NCBI GenBank assembly: GCA_963764365.1 | Contig: CAVXSI010000015.1 | Coordinates: 124,001-188,000 of the forward strand | Reading direction: 5' to 3' | DNA length: 64,000 bases | DNA from: VRUE01 sp963764365 | GTDB taxonomy: Bacteria; Actinomycetota; Thermoleophilia; Solirubrobacterales; 70-9 | Shown here: piece after piece, positions 32,684-40,910 of the stretch | How the letters are laid out: each line of letters opens with the position of its first letter | Position numbering within the stretch: position 1 is the first letter of the stretch | The notes under the pieces: generated by a model | What the model was told of the DNA's origin: nothing | The model's database searches: none | The model's input: the letters and a program-made list of their open reading frames with translations, nothing else | Position numbers and translations under genes: made by a program

Positions 32684-33763
32684 ATGCGGATCGTCTACGT
32701 GGTCGGGACCCGGCCGAACTTCGTCAAGACGGCGCCGGTGATCGCGGCGCTGCGGCGGCGCCTGCCGGACAGCCGCCACGCGCTCGTCCACACCGGCCAG
32801 CACTACGACCGGGCGATGTCGCAGGTCTTCTTCGAGGAGCTGGGCGTGCCCGCCCCCGACCACATGCTCGAGGTCGGCTCGGGCAGCCACGCGGTGCAGA
32901 CGGCGCGGACGATGGAGCGCCTGGAGCCGGTGCTGGAAGAGGAGCGGCCGGATCTGGTGATGGTCCCGGGCGACGTCAACTCGACCCTGGCGACGGCGCT
33001 GACCGCGGTGAAGATGGGGATCCCGGTCGCCCACATCGAGTCCGGGCTGCGCAGCTTCGACCGCACGATGCCGGAGGAGGTCAACCGGATCGTCGCCGAC
33101 GAGTTCTCCGACTACCTGTTCCTGCACAGCGACGAGGCGATCGAGAACCTGCGCGCCGAGGGCATCCCCGACGAGCGCATGCACTTCGTCGGCAACACGA
33201 TGATCGACACCCTGGTCGCGCTCGAAGACCGCTTCCGCGGCGCCGGCGCCGCGGCCGCCCACGGGGTCGAGCCGGGCGCCTACGCGCTCGTCACCCTGCA
33301 CCGGCCGGCGCTGGTCGACGGCGAGCTGCTGCCGGAGACGGTGCGGGCGCTGGCCGGTCTGGCGCGGGAGATGCCGGTCGTCTTCCCGGTCCACCCGCGC
33401 ACCCGCAAGGCGATGGAGTCGATCCAGTCCGAGCACCCGGGCCTGCTGCTCTGCGAGCCGCTCGGCTACGTCGACTTCCTCTCGCTGCTGGCCGGCGCCG
33501 GCGCGGTGCTGACCGACTCCGGCGGCATCCAGGAGGAGACGACCTACCTCGGCGTCCCCTGCTTCACCCTGCGCGACAACACCGAGCGCCCGGTGACGAT
33601 CCGCGCCGGCACCAACACCCTGCTAGGCCTGGACCCCGCCGCAATCTCCACCATCCCGGCCGCCCTCGCCCAACTCCCCGAAGCTCCCCCAAAGCCGCCG
33701 CTCTGGGACGGCGAAGCTTCTCAGCGCATCGCCGACATAGTCGCCAAGGGCCTATCCCAGTAG
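32684..33763 (+). CDS. wecB: UDP-N-acetylglucosamine 2-epimerase (non-hydrolysing)
   Basis: 359 residues. Converts UDP-GlcNAc to UDP-ManNAc for envelope polysaccharides. Family motifs: GTRPNFVK, HTGQHYD, VPGDVNSTLA, HIESGLRSFDR and TDSGGIQEE. It sits alone on the plus strand inside the thrS-infC-rpmI-rplT minus-strand block, splitting infC from rpmI. The stop is at the start of a truncated repeat copy. Confidence 0.94.
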   Translation: MRIVYVVGTRPNFVKTAPVIAALRRRLPDSRHALVHTGQHYDRAMSQVFFEELGVPAPDHMLEVGSGSHAVQTARTMERLEPVLEEERPDLVMVPGDVNSTLATALTAVKMGIPVAHIESGLRSFDRTMPEEVNRIVADEFSDYLFLHSDEAIENLRAEGIPDERMHFVGNTMIDTLVALEDRFRGAGAAAAHGVEPGAYALVTLHRPALVDGELLPETVRALAGLAREMPVVFPVHPRTRKAMESIQSEHPGLLLCEPLGYVDFLSLLAGAGAVLTDSGGIQEETTYLGVPCFTLRDNTERPVTIRAGTNTLLGLDPAAISTIPAALAQLPEAPPKPPLWDGEASQRIADIVAKGLSQ

Positions 33764-33783
33764 GGGTGGGAACGTCTTGTACT
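33761..33783 (+). repeat. partial duplicate of palindromic element C
   Basis: TAGGGGTGGGAACGTCTTGT plus ACT nearly repeats 33798-33819 (end of the left arm and start of the core of copy C), 37 nt away in the same orientation. It has no matching right half. It looks like a left-end remnant of an earlier insertion or a slippage product. Confidence 0.7.
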
Positions 33784-33784
33784 A

Positions 33785-33896
33785 GAGACCATCGCGGTAG
33801 GGGTGGAGCGTCTTGTACTTTTTCGCCCGAAGCAGTCGGCGAGAGACGCCCGTTAACGGCGAAAAAGTTAAGCGGAACCCCTACCGCGATGGTCTC
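33785..33896. repeat. variable-arm palindromic element, copy C
   Basis: A perfect 20-bp inverted repeat (33785-33804 and 33877-33896; GAGACCATCGCGGTAGGGGT and complement) flanks a 72-nt core. The core matches copy A at both ends (GTCTTGTACTTTTTCGCCCG and GGCGAAAAAGTTAAG) and keeps the GGCGAGAGACGCC apical hairpin. It lies between convergent wecB and infC; the right arm abuts the infC stop. Confidence 0.88.
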
Positions 33897-34517
33897 CTAG
33901 CCCTGCGCCGCACTCTCGTCCGGCTCGGCATCGTCCGGCTCGGCATCGTCCTTCTCCGCCTGCGCGGCCGCCTCTTTGCTCGGCGCCAGCATCATGCTCA
34001 TGTTGCGCCCTTCCTGCAGCGGGTGGGACTCGATCGTCGCCAGCCCGTCGAGATCCTCGAACAGGCGCTGCAACAGGTCTCTGCCGCGCTCGGGGTGAGC
34101 CTGCTCGCGGCCGCGGAACATGATCGTGATCTTGACTTTGTTGCGGTCGCGCAGGAAGCGCTCGACGTGGCCCTTCTTGGTCTCGTAGTCGTGGTCGGCG
34201 ATCTTCGGCCGCAGCTTGATCTCGCGCACGTTGACCTGGGTCTGGTGCTTGCGCGCCTGCTTCTGCTTCTGCTCCTGCTCGTACTTGTACTTCGAGTAGT
34301 CGAGCAGGCGGGTCACCGGCGGTTTCGAGCCGGGGGCCACCTCGACCAGGTCGAGGTCGGCCTCCTGGGCGCGCTTGAGCGCCTCCGGGGTCTCGACGAT
34401 CCCGAGCTGCTCGCCGTCGGCGCCGATCAGGCGCACCTTCGGCACGCGGATCCGCTCGTTGATCCGAGTCGTGTCTCGCTCCGGCGGGCGCCGGTCGAAC
34501 CTTCGCGGAACAGGCAC
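33897..34517 (-). CDS. infC: translation initiation factor IF-3
   Basis: 206 residues if started at the GTG at 34517. The N-domain (INERIRVPKVRLIGADGEQ), the basic linker (YSKYKYEQEQKQKQARK) and the C-domain (KVKITIMFRGREQAHPERG) are complete. The acidic C-terminal tail (AEKDDAEPDDAEPDESAAQG) is an actinobacterial-type extension. Rare AUC/AUU starts are common for infC; the ATC of INERIR is an alternative start. thrS is upstream, 67 nt away. Confidence 0.93.
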   Translation of the reverse strand: MPVPRRFDRRPPERDTTRINERIRVPKVRLIGADGEQLGIVETPEALKRAQEADLDLVEVAPGSKPPVTRLLDYSKYKYEQEQKQKQARKHQTQVNVREIKLRPKIADHDYETKKGHVERFLRDRNKVKITIMFRGREQAHPERGRDLLQRLFEDLDGLATIESHPLQEGRNMSMMLAPSKEAAAQAEKDDAEPDDAEPDESAAQG

Positions 34518-34584
34518 TAGTGCTCGGGGGGGTGGAGCGTCAAGAGTTTGGCGTGCCCGCGAACAAGTGCGACGAGTATAGAGG

Positions 34585-36501
34585 TCAATTCGTCTCCGCG
34601 CGGTGGACCAGCGCCGCGAAGTCGGCCAGGCCCATCGCACCCAGCTCGCCGTCGGCGTGGGATCGGACCGCGACCTCGCCGGTCTCCTGCTCGCGGTCGC
34701 CGACCACCAGCATGTAGGGATAGCGGCCGATCTCGGCGTCGCGGACCTTCCTGCCGATCGACTCCGAGCGGCGGTCGACCTCAACCCGGACGCCCTCGTC
34801 GCCCAGCTTCGCGGCGACCTCGTCGCCGAAGCCGACGTGGCGGTCGGAGATCGGCAGCACCTTCGCCTGCACCGGCGCCAGCCAGACCGGGAAGCGGCCG
34901 GCGTAGTGCTCGATCAGGATCCCGGCGAAGCGCTCCATCGAGCCGAGCAGGGCGCGGTGGATCATCACCGGGCGGTGCGGCGCGTCGTCGTTGCCGGTGT
35001 AGGTGAGGTCGAAGCGTTCCGGCATCTGGAAGTCGAGCTGGCAGGTGCCGCACTGCCAGGAGCGGCCGAGCGCGTCGGTCACGTGGAAGTCGATCTTCGG
35101 CCCGTAGAAGGCGCCGTCGCCGGGGTTCAGCTCGTAGTCGCGGCCCTGCTGGGCGAGTGCGTCGATCAGCGCCGTCTCGGCCTTCTCCCACTGCTCCTCG
35201 GTGCCCATCGACTTCTGCGGCCGGGTCGAGAGCTCGACGTGGACGTCGTCGAAGCCGAAGCGGGCGTAGAGCTGGTCGATCGCTTCGCAGATGCCCGCCA
35301 CCTCGGCGGTGATCTGGTCCTCGCTGCAGAACACGTGGGCGTCGTCCTGGGTGAAGGCGCGGACGCGCAGCAGCCCGTGCAGGACGCCCTCGCGCTCGTT
35401 GCGAGAGACGCGGCCGAACTCGGCCAGGCGCAGCGGCAGTTCGCGGTAGGAGTGGCGGTCGGCGGCGTAGACCAGGCAGGCGCCGGGGCAGTTCATCGGC
35501 CGCAGCGCGAAGCGGCGCTCGTCGACGTCCATGAAGTACATGTCGTCGCGGTAGTTCTCCCAGTGGCCGGAACGGTGCCAGAGCTCGACGTCGAGCACCT
35601 GCGGGGTGGCGATCTCCTCGTAGCCGCGCCTGCGCAGCTGCTCCTGCACCTCGCCCTCGATCAGGTGCAGCAGGGTGGTCCCGTGGGGCAGCCAGAACGG
35701 CATCCCGGGCGCCTCGTCGCGCAGCATGAAGATGCCCAGCTGGGGGCCGAGCCGGCGGTGGTCGCGCGCCTTCGCCTCCTCGATCCGCTCCAGGTGGGCG
35801 TCGAGGTCCTTCTTCGAGAAGAAGGCGGTGCCGTAGATCCGGGTCAGCATCTGGCGGCTCTCGTCGCCGCGCCAGTAGGCGCCGGCGAGGGAGCCGAGCT
35901 TGATCGCCTTGATGTGGGCCGTCGAGGGGCCGTGGGGGCCGCGGCAGAGGTCCTCGAAGGGGCCGTTGCGGTACAGGGAGACGGTCTCCACCCCTTCATC
36001 GGCGACCAGGTCCTCGATCAGCTCGACCTTGTAGTCCTGGCCCTGGGCACGGAAGATCTCGATCGCCTCCTCGGGCGGGACGTCGCGGCGCTCGAAGCGC
36101 TCGCCGGCGGCGATGTGCTCGCGCATCGCCGCCTCGATCCGCTCCAGGTCCTCCTCGCGGACCTTGACGTCGGGCGGGAACTCGAAGTCGTAGTAGAAGC
36201 CCTGCTCGATCGGCGGGCCGATCGTCACCTTGGTCCCCGGGTAGAGCTCCATCACCGCCTCGGCCATCACGTGGGCGGCGTCGTGGCGGATCAGCTGCAG
36301 CGCCTCGGGGTCGCGGTCGGTGAGGATCGCGATCTCCGCCCCGTCGGGCAGCGGCGCCCCGAGGTCGCGCAGCTCGCCGTCGACCCGGATCGCCAGCGCG
36401 GCCTTCGCCAGGCCCGGCCCGATCGCCGCGGCGGCCGCGGCGCCGGTCGCTCCGTCGGGCAGCTCCAGCGCCTTCCCGTCGGGCAGGGTGACAGTGATCA
36501 T
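34585..36501 (-). CDS. thrS: threonine--tRNA ligase
   Basis: 638 residues. TGS domain (ITVTLPDGK), editing domain with RHDAAHVMAEA and the GxCxGPH-like CRGPHGPST, class II catalytic core with zinc ligands in PMNCPG, TQDDAHVF and MIHRALLGSMER, and an anticodon-binding C-terminus. The ATG at 36501 follows GGAGG by 8 nt. An ATG at 36516, 7 nt after a TAGCAT box, would add five residues and is an equally possible leaderless start. No T-box leader is seen. Confidence 0.95.
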   Translation of the reverse strand: MITVTLPDGKALELPDGATGAAAAAAIGPGLAKAALAIRVDGELRDLGAPLPDGAEIAILTDRDPEALQLIRHDAAHVMAEAVMELYPGTKVTIGPPIEQGFYYDFEFPPDVKVREEDLERIEAAMREHIAAGERFERRDVPPEEAIEIFRAQGQDYKVELIEDLVADEGVETVSLYRNGPFEDLCRGPHGPSTAHIKAIKLGSLAGAYWRGDESRQMLTRIYGTAFFSKKDLDAHLERIEEAKARDHRRLGPQLGIFMLRDEAPGMPFWLPHGTTLLHLIEGEVQEQLRRRGYEEIATPQVLDVELWHRSGHWENYRDDMYFMDVDERRFALRPMNCPGACLVYAADRHSYRELPLRLAEFGRVSRNEREGVLHGLLRVRAFTQDDAHVFCSEDQITAEVAGICEAIDQLYARFGFDDVHVELSTRPQKSMGTEEQWEKAETALIDALAQQGRDYELNPGDGAFYGPKIDFHVTDALGRSWQCGTCQLDFQMPERFDLTYTGNDDAPHRPVMIHRALLGSMERFAGILIEHYAGRFPVWLAPVQAKVLPISDRHVGFGDEVAAKLGDEGVRVEVDRRSESIGRKVRDAEIGRYPYMLVVGDREQETGEVAVRSHADGELGAMGLADFAALVHRAETN

Positions 36502-36523
36502 CGTCGTCGCCTCCATCGGCACC

Positions 36524-36529
36524 ATGCTA
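36524..36529 (-). promoter_or_regulatory. -10 element TAGCAT of thrS
   Basis: TAGCAT is 7 nt upstream of the ATG at 36516 and 22 nt upstream of the ATG at 36501. The transcript would start at or beside the first of these. Confidence 0.45.
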
Positions 36530-36550
36530 CGTGGGGTCGCCGTCACTCGC

Positions 36551-38443
36551 TCACTCTGCGCCGGCGCGGGCCTGACGCACGGCGACCAGCGGACACGGGC
36601 TGCGGCCGGCGGCCGGGGTGCGGCGCTCCCAGAGCAGGTAGGGGCCCGCGGCGCGGCGCAGGGCCAGGCCGCGGAACGGGGCCGCGGTGGAGTCGCCGAA
36701 GGTGACGAAGAAGCGGACGCCGGCGGGCGGGGCGCCTCCGGCCGCGCCGGCCGGCTCGACGCAGACGCGGGCGCCGCGCAGCTCCCAGGCGATGTAGCGG
36801 TCGCCGTGTTCGTCGGCGAGCAGCGTGTCCGGGGCGAGCACGAGCACCGAGCCGGATGCGACCAGCGGCCGCAGCCCGGTCAGCGCCGGCGAGTAGGAGG
36901 TCGGCCCGACCGGCGCATTGGCGAAGGCGAGCAGCGAGCAGCCGGCCGCGGCGAGACAGCGTAGGCGGCCATCAGGGCCAGGCGCGCCGCCGAGAGTGCC
37001 GCAGAAGGACGCGGCGGACAGCAGGATCGTGAGCGTGAGAATTGGGGCGGCGATCTCCAGGGCCTTGGCGGCGGTGTAGGGGGTGCCGCCGATCCGGGCG
37101 GCGGCGTAGAGCGTGGCGACGGCGATCGCCCCGGCGAGGATCGCCCGCTCGCGGCGGCGCACGCAGCGGGCGAGGCCGTAGAGCAGCAGCACGGTGGCGA
37201 AGGCGGCGCCCAGGTAGTAGACGACGGCCGGGACGGCGCCGTCGCCCGGGGCGAGCCGGAAGTCGCCCGAGGGCCAGATGCCGAGCGCCTCGAAGGGCGA
37301 GATCTGGCCGAACAGGTTGCCGAGGCCGGGGCCGTTGGGGTCGAAGGTCTCGAAGTGACGGAAGTCGATCATGCGGCCCAGCTCGGGGAGGGTGCCGACG
37401 GCGAAGACGAGGAGGGCTAGGGACGCGGCGCCCAGGCGCGCGGGTCCTGTCGTCGAGGGGGGGTCCGCCGCGTTGCTGGGTTTTCCGCCTGGAGAGTCGG
37501 GGGGCCGTCCGAGGTCGTGGTCGGGGCGGAAAAGAGGACGCCGCGCCGCGGCGGACCCCCCCTCGACGCCACCCGCGCGAGATGCGGAGTGTCTACCCCC
37601 CCACCATTCCAGTGCCGCCCAGATCGCTGCGACGGCCGCCAGCCAGATGAGGCCCGGGAAGCTGTAGACGTAGACGCTTCCTATTGGGATCAGAGCTGCT
37701 GGGACGTAGCGGAGCGGTAGGTCGCGCCAGGCGCGGGTGGACTCGCGCAGGGCGAGGACGAAGGCCAGGACGAGGAGTGCTTGGGCCAGCTCCTTGAAGG
37801 CACCCTGGGCGTAATAGGAGGCGACCAGATAGGGGAGGCCCACCAGGAGGGCCGCTGGGACGCGGCGGGTCGGAGGGTGGTCGGCGAAAGCCGCCAGCGC
37901 GGTCAGGGGGGCGATGACGGCTATCGCCACGGTGAGACCGGTGAAGCCCTGGACCAGGCCGATTCCAAAACCCCTGTTCAAGGCGACGACGATCGCGTGC
38001 GGGCCCAGCGGGTAGCCCTGGTGCTGGAGTTGAGAGCCGATGCCGTGGGACAGGTGGTTGGCGGCGAAGAGGTGCTGGGACATGTCCGGGTTGAAGCCGG
38101 TGCCGAGGATGCCGAAGTGGCCTTCCACCGCGAACGGCAGCGAGGCGACGAGGAGTGCGACCACCGCGACTGGGGCCCCCGACCGCAATGCGTCCCCCCC
38201 ACCCTCGACCCGCCCCCGCAGATAGAGCGAGGCGGCGACGACCAGGATCGCCACGACGATCGCCGAGACGACCCCGTGCCCGGCCAGCCGGACCGTCGCC
38301 CAGCAGATCGCGGCGAGCAGGCCGAGGCCGACGGCGGGCGACAGCCATGACCACTCCCGCGCCCCGCAGAGAGCCAGCGCCGCCTGCCCGATGGCAAGCG
38401 AGGCGGCGCATACCGCCAGGACCGCTGCGTAGGTCGCGATCAC
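36551..38443 (-). CDS. large polytopic membrane protein (GT-C-like), with an in-frame repeat insertion
   Basis: 630 residues from a GTG. At least ten hydrophobic helices and a C-terminal globular part (from about 530) resemble GT-C membrane glycosyltransferases or polysaccharide-assembly proteins, but no catalytic motif is certain. Between two hydrophobic segments (after IWAALEWW and before AASLALLVFAVG) about 50 polar residues rich in Pro, Gly, Ser and Arg are encoded by palindromic element E (37451-37568). The reading frame is kept across it. It lies 34 nt upstream of thrS, same strand. Confidence 0.75.
   Translation of the reverse strand: MIATYAAVLAVCAASLAIGQAALALCGAREWSWLSPAVGLGLLAAICWATVRLAGHGVVSAIVVAILVVAASLYLRGRVEGGGDALRSGAPVAVVALLVASLPFAVEGHFGILGTGFNPDMSQHLFAANHLSHGIGSQLQHQGYPLGPHAIVVALNRGFGIGLVQGFTGLTVAIAVIAPLTALAAFADHPPTRRVPAALLVGLPYLVASYYAQGAFKELAQALLVLAFVLALRESTRAWRDLPLRYVPAALIPIGSVYVYSFPGLIWLAAVAAIWAALEWWGGRHSASRAGGVEGGSAAARRPLFRPDHDLGRPPDSPGGKPSNAADPPSTTGPARLGAASLALLVFAVGTLPELGRMIDFRHFETFDPNGPGLGNLFGQISPFEALGIWPSGDFRLAPGDGAVPAVVYYLGAAFATVLLLYGLARCVRRRERAILAGAIAVATLYAAARIGGTPYTAAKALEIAAPILTLTILLSAASFCGTLGGAPGPDGRLRCLAAAGCSLLAFANAPVGPTSYSPALTGLRPLVASGSVLVLAPDTLLADEHGDRYIAWELRGARVCVEPAGAAGGAPPAGVRFFVTFGDSTAAPFRGLALRRAAGPYLLWERRTPAAGRSPCPLVAVRQARAGAE
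37451..37568. repeat. variable-arm palindromic element, copy E, inside a coding sequence
   Basis: A perfect 22-bp inverted repeat (37451-37472 and 37547-37568) flanks a 74-nt core with the inner stem TTTTCCGCC/GGCGGAAAA. The core begins TTGCTGGG and carries GAGGACGCCG, matching copy D in opposite orientation and the same core length. It is translated as part of the membrane protein at 36551-38443. Confidence 0.88.
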
Positions 38444-38498
38444 GAGGCGGCGAGCCTAGAGGACCGGAGCAGCTCGGCTCGCGACTTGACTGAATCGA

Positions 38499-38571
38499 TG
38501 GGCACAGCTGGGCTCGAACCAGCGACCTCCGCCTTGTCGAGGCGGCGCTCTCCCAACTGAGCTATGCGCCC
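38499..38571 (-). tRNA. tRNA-Val (GAC)
   Basis: A complete cloverleaf: 7-bp acceptor GGGCGCA/TGTGCCC with one G-T, D arm GCTC/GAGC, anticodon stem CCGCC/GGCGG and T arm GCTGG TTCGAGC CCAGC. The loop reads TCGACAA, anticodon GAC, with C rather than the near-universal U at position 33. CCA is not encoded. 73 nt. Confidence 0.87.
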
Positions 38572-38595
38572 TCGGGCCTGAATTTACCGATCCGC

Positions 38596-40062
38596 TCAGC
38601 CGAGGTGCTGGCTCGGCAGATGCCAGTGGTTCGGCGCGATCAGCTCGTCGATCGCGGCCGGCCCCCAGCTGTCGGTCGCGTAGGGCTGGATGGGCGGCGG
38701 GTCGTCGAGCAGCGGTTGAGAGATCTGCCACAGCCGCTCGATCCCCTGCGAGGTCGTGAACAGCGTGCGGTCGCCGAGCATCACGTCGTGGATCAGCCGC
38801 TCGTAGGCGTCGAGTGCCTGCTCGGCGCCGCCGAAGCTGTCGGCGTAGCTGAAGCGCATGTGCGCCTGGCCGAGGTGCAGGGTCGGGCCCGGCACCTTGG
38901 CGAGGAAGGAGGCGGAGATGCTGCCCGGATCGCCCAGCTCGAAGGTGAGATGGTCGTGCCCGAAGCCCTCCGCCATGTTGGTGGAGTCGAGCGGGAACAT
39001 GTGGCGTGGCGGCTGCCTGAAGGCGACGGTCAGCAGGTGGCGGTTCTCGGCCATCCGCTTGCCCGAGCGCAGGTAGAACGGGACGCCGTCCCAGCGCCAG
39101 TTGTCGACGAGGGCGCGCAGGGCGATGAAGGTCTCGTTGTCGGAGTCGGCGGCGACGCCGTCCTCCTCGCGGTAGCCCTCGTACTGGCCGCGGACCACGG
39201 CGGCGGCGTCGAGCGGCGACATCGAGTCGAAGACCCTCTCCCGCTCGGCCGTCAGCGGCTTCGGGTCGAGCGAGGTGGGCGGCTCCATCGCGACGAAGCT
39301 GAGGACCTGGAACAGGTGGGTGACGATCATGTCGCGGAAGGCGCCGGTGTCCTCGTAGAAGTCGCCCCGCATCCCGATCGAGAGCGTCTCGGGAATGTCG
39401 ATCTGCACATGGTCGATGTGGTTGCGGTTCCAGACCGGCTCGAACATGCCGTTGGCAAAGCGCATCGCCAGCAGGTTCTGCACCGCCTCGCGACCGATGT
39501 AGTGGTCGATACGGAAGATGTCCTGCTCGCCGAAGACCGAGAGCAGGCAGGAGTTCAGCTCGCGGGCCGAGGCGAGATCGACGCCAAACGGCTTCTCGGT
39601 GATCACCTTGGCGTCGGTGCCGAGGCCGAAGTCGCCGAGCGCGCGGACCGTCTCCACGGCCGCCCGCGGCGGCAGCGAGAGGTAATGCAGGACGCGGGCA
39701 CCCTCGCCGAGCTCGTCGCGGGCCTCACCCACCGCCTCGGCCAGCGGTTCCAGCCCGTCGCCGATGCCGACGAAGCGCAGGTGCTCGGCGAACCGCTCCC
39801 AGGCCTCCCGCGAGGGCGAGCGACGGCCCGAGTCCTCGACCGCCTCGCGCGCCAGCTCGCGGAACTCCCCGTCGGAGAGCCCACGCCGGGCGGTGCCGAG
39901 GATGCGGAACCCGCGCGGCATCAGCCCGACCTGGGCGAGGTGGAAGATCCCTGGCAGCAGCTTGCGCTTCGCCAGGTCGCCGGTCGCCCCGAAGAGGACG
40001 ATCACCTGGTCCTCGGGAATCTGGCCGGCCGTCGCGCTGGCGGGCTCGGTCGCGGCGCTCAT
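38596..40062 (-). CDS. zwf: glucose-6-phosphate 1-dehydrogenase
   Basis: 488 residues. First step of the oxidative pentose-phosphate pathway. The coenzyme site GATGDLAKRK (25-34) and the substrate-binding active-site motif RIDHYIGRE near 185 are intact, with KPFG preceding it. The ATG at 40062 is preferred over one at 40101 because the family begins close to the NAD(P) strand. Downstream is tRNA-Val; upstream is a decayed hicA fragment. Confidence 0.94.
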   Translation of the reverse strand: MSAATEPASATAGQIPEDQVIVLFGATGDLAKRKLLPGIFHLAQVGLMPRGFRILGTARRGLSDGEFRELAREAVEDSGRRSPSREAWERFAEHLRFVGIGDGLEPLAEAVGEARDELGEGARVLHYLSLPPRAAVETVRALGDFGLGTDAKVITEKPFGVDLASARELNSCLLSVFGEQDIFRIDHYIGREAVQNLLAMRFANGMFEPVWNRNHIDHVQIDIPETLSIGMRGDFYEDTGAFRDMIVTHLFQVLSFVAMEPPTSLDPKPLTAERERVFDSMSPLDAAAVVRGQYEGYREEDGVAADSDNETFIALRALVDNWRWDGVPFYLRSGKRMAENRHLLTVAFRQPPRHMFPLDSTNMAEGFGHDHLTFELGDPGSISASFLAKVPGPTLHLGQAHMRFSYADSFGGAEQALDAYERLIHDVMLGDRTLFTTSQGIERLWQISQPLLDDPPPIQPYATDSWGPAAIDELIAPNHWHLPSQHLG

Positions 40063-40084
40063 CGATCCCAGCCTGACAGATGCC

Positions 40085-40156
40085 CTTGCCCACGCGCCCA
40101 TCCTGCCTTTCGGCCTCGCGCATGATCTCCCTGAGTTCCTTCTTCACGAATGCCAC
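40085..40156 (-). pseudogene. remnant of a HicA-like gene (first 24 codons)
   Basis: On the minus strand a GTG at 40156 opens a frame reading VAFVKKELREIMREAERQ, nearly identical to the N-terminus of the HicA-like protein at 43700-43912, and the DNA around it is also alike. After about 24 codons the similarity stops. It lies between zwf and the first ANTAR gene and probably marks an earlier insertion. Confidence 0.7.
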
Positions 40157-40173
40157 GGTGAGACAGATCGACG

Positions 40174-40179
40174 TAACGT
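40174..40179 (+). promoter_or_regulatory. -10 element TAACGT of the first GAF-ANTAR gene
   Basis: TAACGT is followed by 8 nt to the GTG at 40188. This supports that codon over upstream in-frame starts lying in the hicA remnant. Confidence 0.45.
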
Positions 40180-40187
40180 CTGTGACT

Positions 40188-40889
40188 GTGCCAACCGATC
40201 GCCTGAGCCTGGTTCTTGCAGCGATGGCAGCCGGTGGCTCGGCTCCGGTGATCGATCGGGTTTGCTCGGCCGCGGTGGAGTTGCTCTCCCTCGACGGCGC
40301 CGGGCTCTCTTTGATCGTCGAGGGAGATCTGCGCGGGACCGCCGGTGTCTCCGAGCCCGGCGTCGAGCTGGTGCAGGAGCTACAGCTCACTTTGGGCCAG
40401 GGACCATGCGTGGATGCCTGGACGAGTGGGGAGCCGGTGCTGGAGGTGAACCTGGCCGAACCGGCGGTGGTTCGCTGGCCGATGTTCGCAGAGGTCGCCG
40501 TGAAAGCGGGCGTGCGCGGCGTGTTCGCGCTGCCCCTGCAGATCGGTGCCATTCGGATCGGCGTCCTAGTGCTCTATCGCAACCGCCCAGGCTCTCTCTC
40601 GGCAGAGGAGTTGGCTCGGGGGTTGGTGCTCGCCGACGTCGCAGCCCACGCGATCCTGGAGGCCCAGGCGGGGGCTCCGACCGACGGCCTGGACACGGAG
40701 CTGGCGAAGGAGCCGCCGCATTGGGCCTCGGTCCACCAGGCGACAGGGATGGTCTCGGCCCAGCTTGGTGTCCCCTTGGACGACGCATTCGTGCTGCTGC
40801 GGGCCCATTCCTTTGCCAACGACCTGTCGCTGAGAGAGGTGGCCGGCGCCGTCGTCTCGCGGCGCCTGCGCCTGGACGTGTCAATATGA
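40188..40889 (+). CDS. GAF-ANTAR domain regulator 1
   Basis: 233 residues. A GAF sensor domain (about 5-160) precedes a C-terminal ANTAR domain (HQATGMVSAQLGVPLDDAF, then LREVAGAVV) that binds paired RNA hairpins to prevent transcription termination. In actinobacteria such proteins respond to small ligands or redox signals. The start is a GTG, probably leaderless. A second GAF-ANTAR gene begins 34 nt downstream with its own promoter. Confidence 0.85.
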   Translation: MPTDRLSLVLAAMAAGGSAPVIDRVCSAAVELLSLDGAGLSLIVEGDLRGTAGVSEPGVELVQELQLTLGQGPCVDAWTSGEPVLEVNLAEPAVVRWPMFAEVAVKAGVRGVFALPLQIGAIRIGVLVLYRNRPGSLSAEELARGLVLADVAAHAILEAQAGAPTDGLDTELAKEPPHWASVHQATGMVSAQLGVPLDDAFVLLRAHSFANDLSLREVAGAVVSRRLRLDVSI

Positions 40890-40910
40890 GCGGACGCGCA
40901 CGAAGCCTCC

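Noticed and set aside
36502..36550. T-box leader before thrS
   Set aside because: The gap to the upstream gene is only a few dozen bases and lacks the specifier loop and the T-box sequence.
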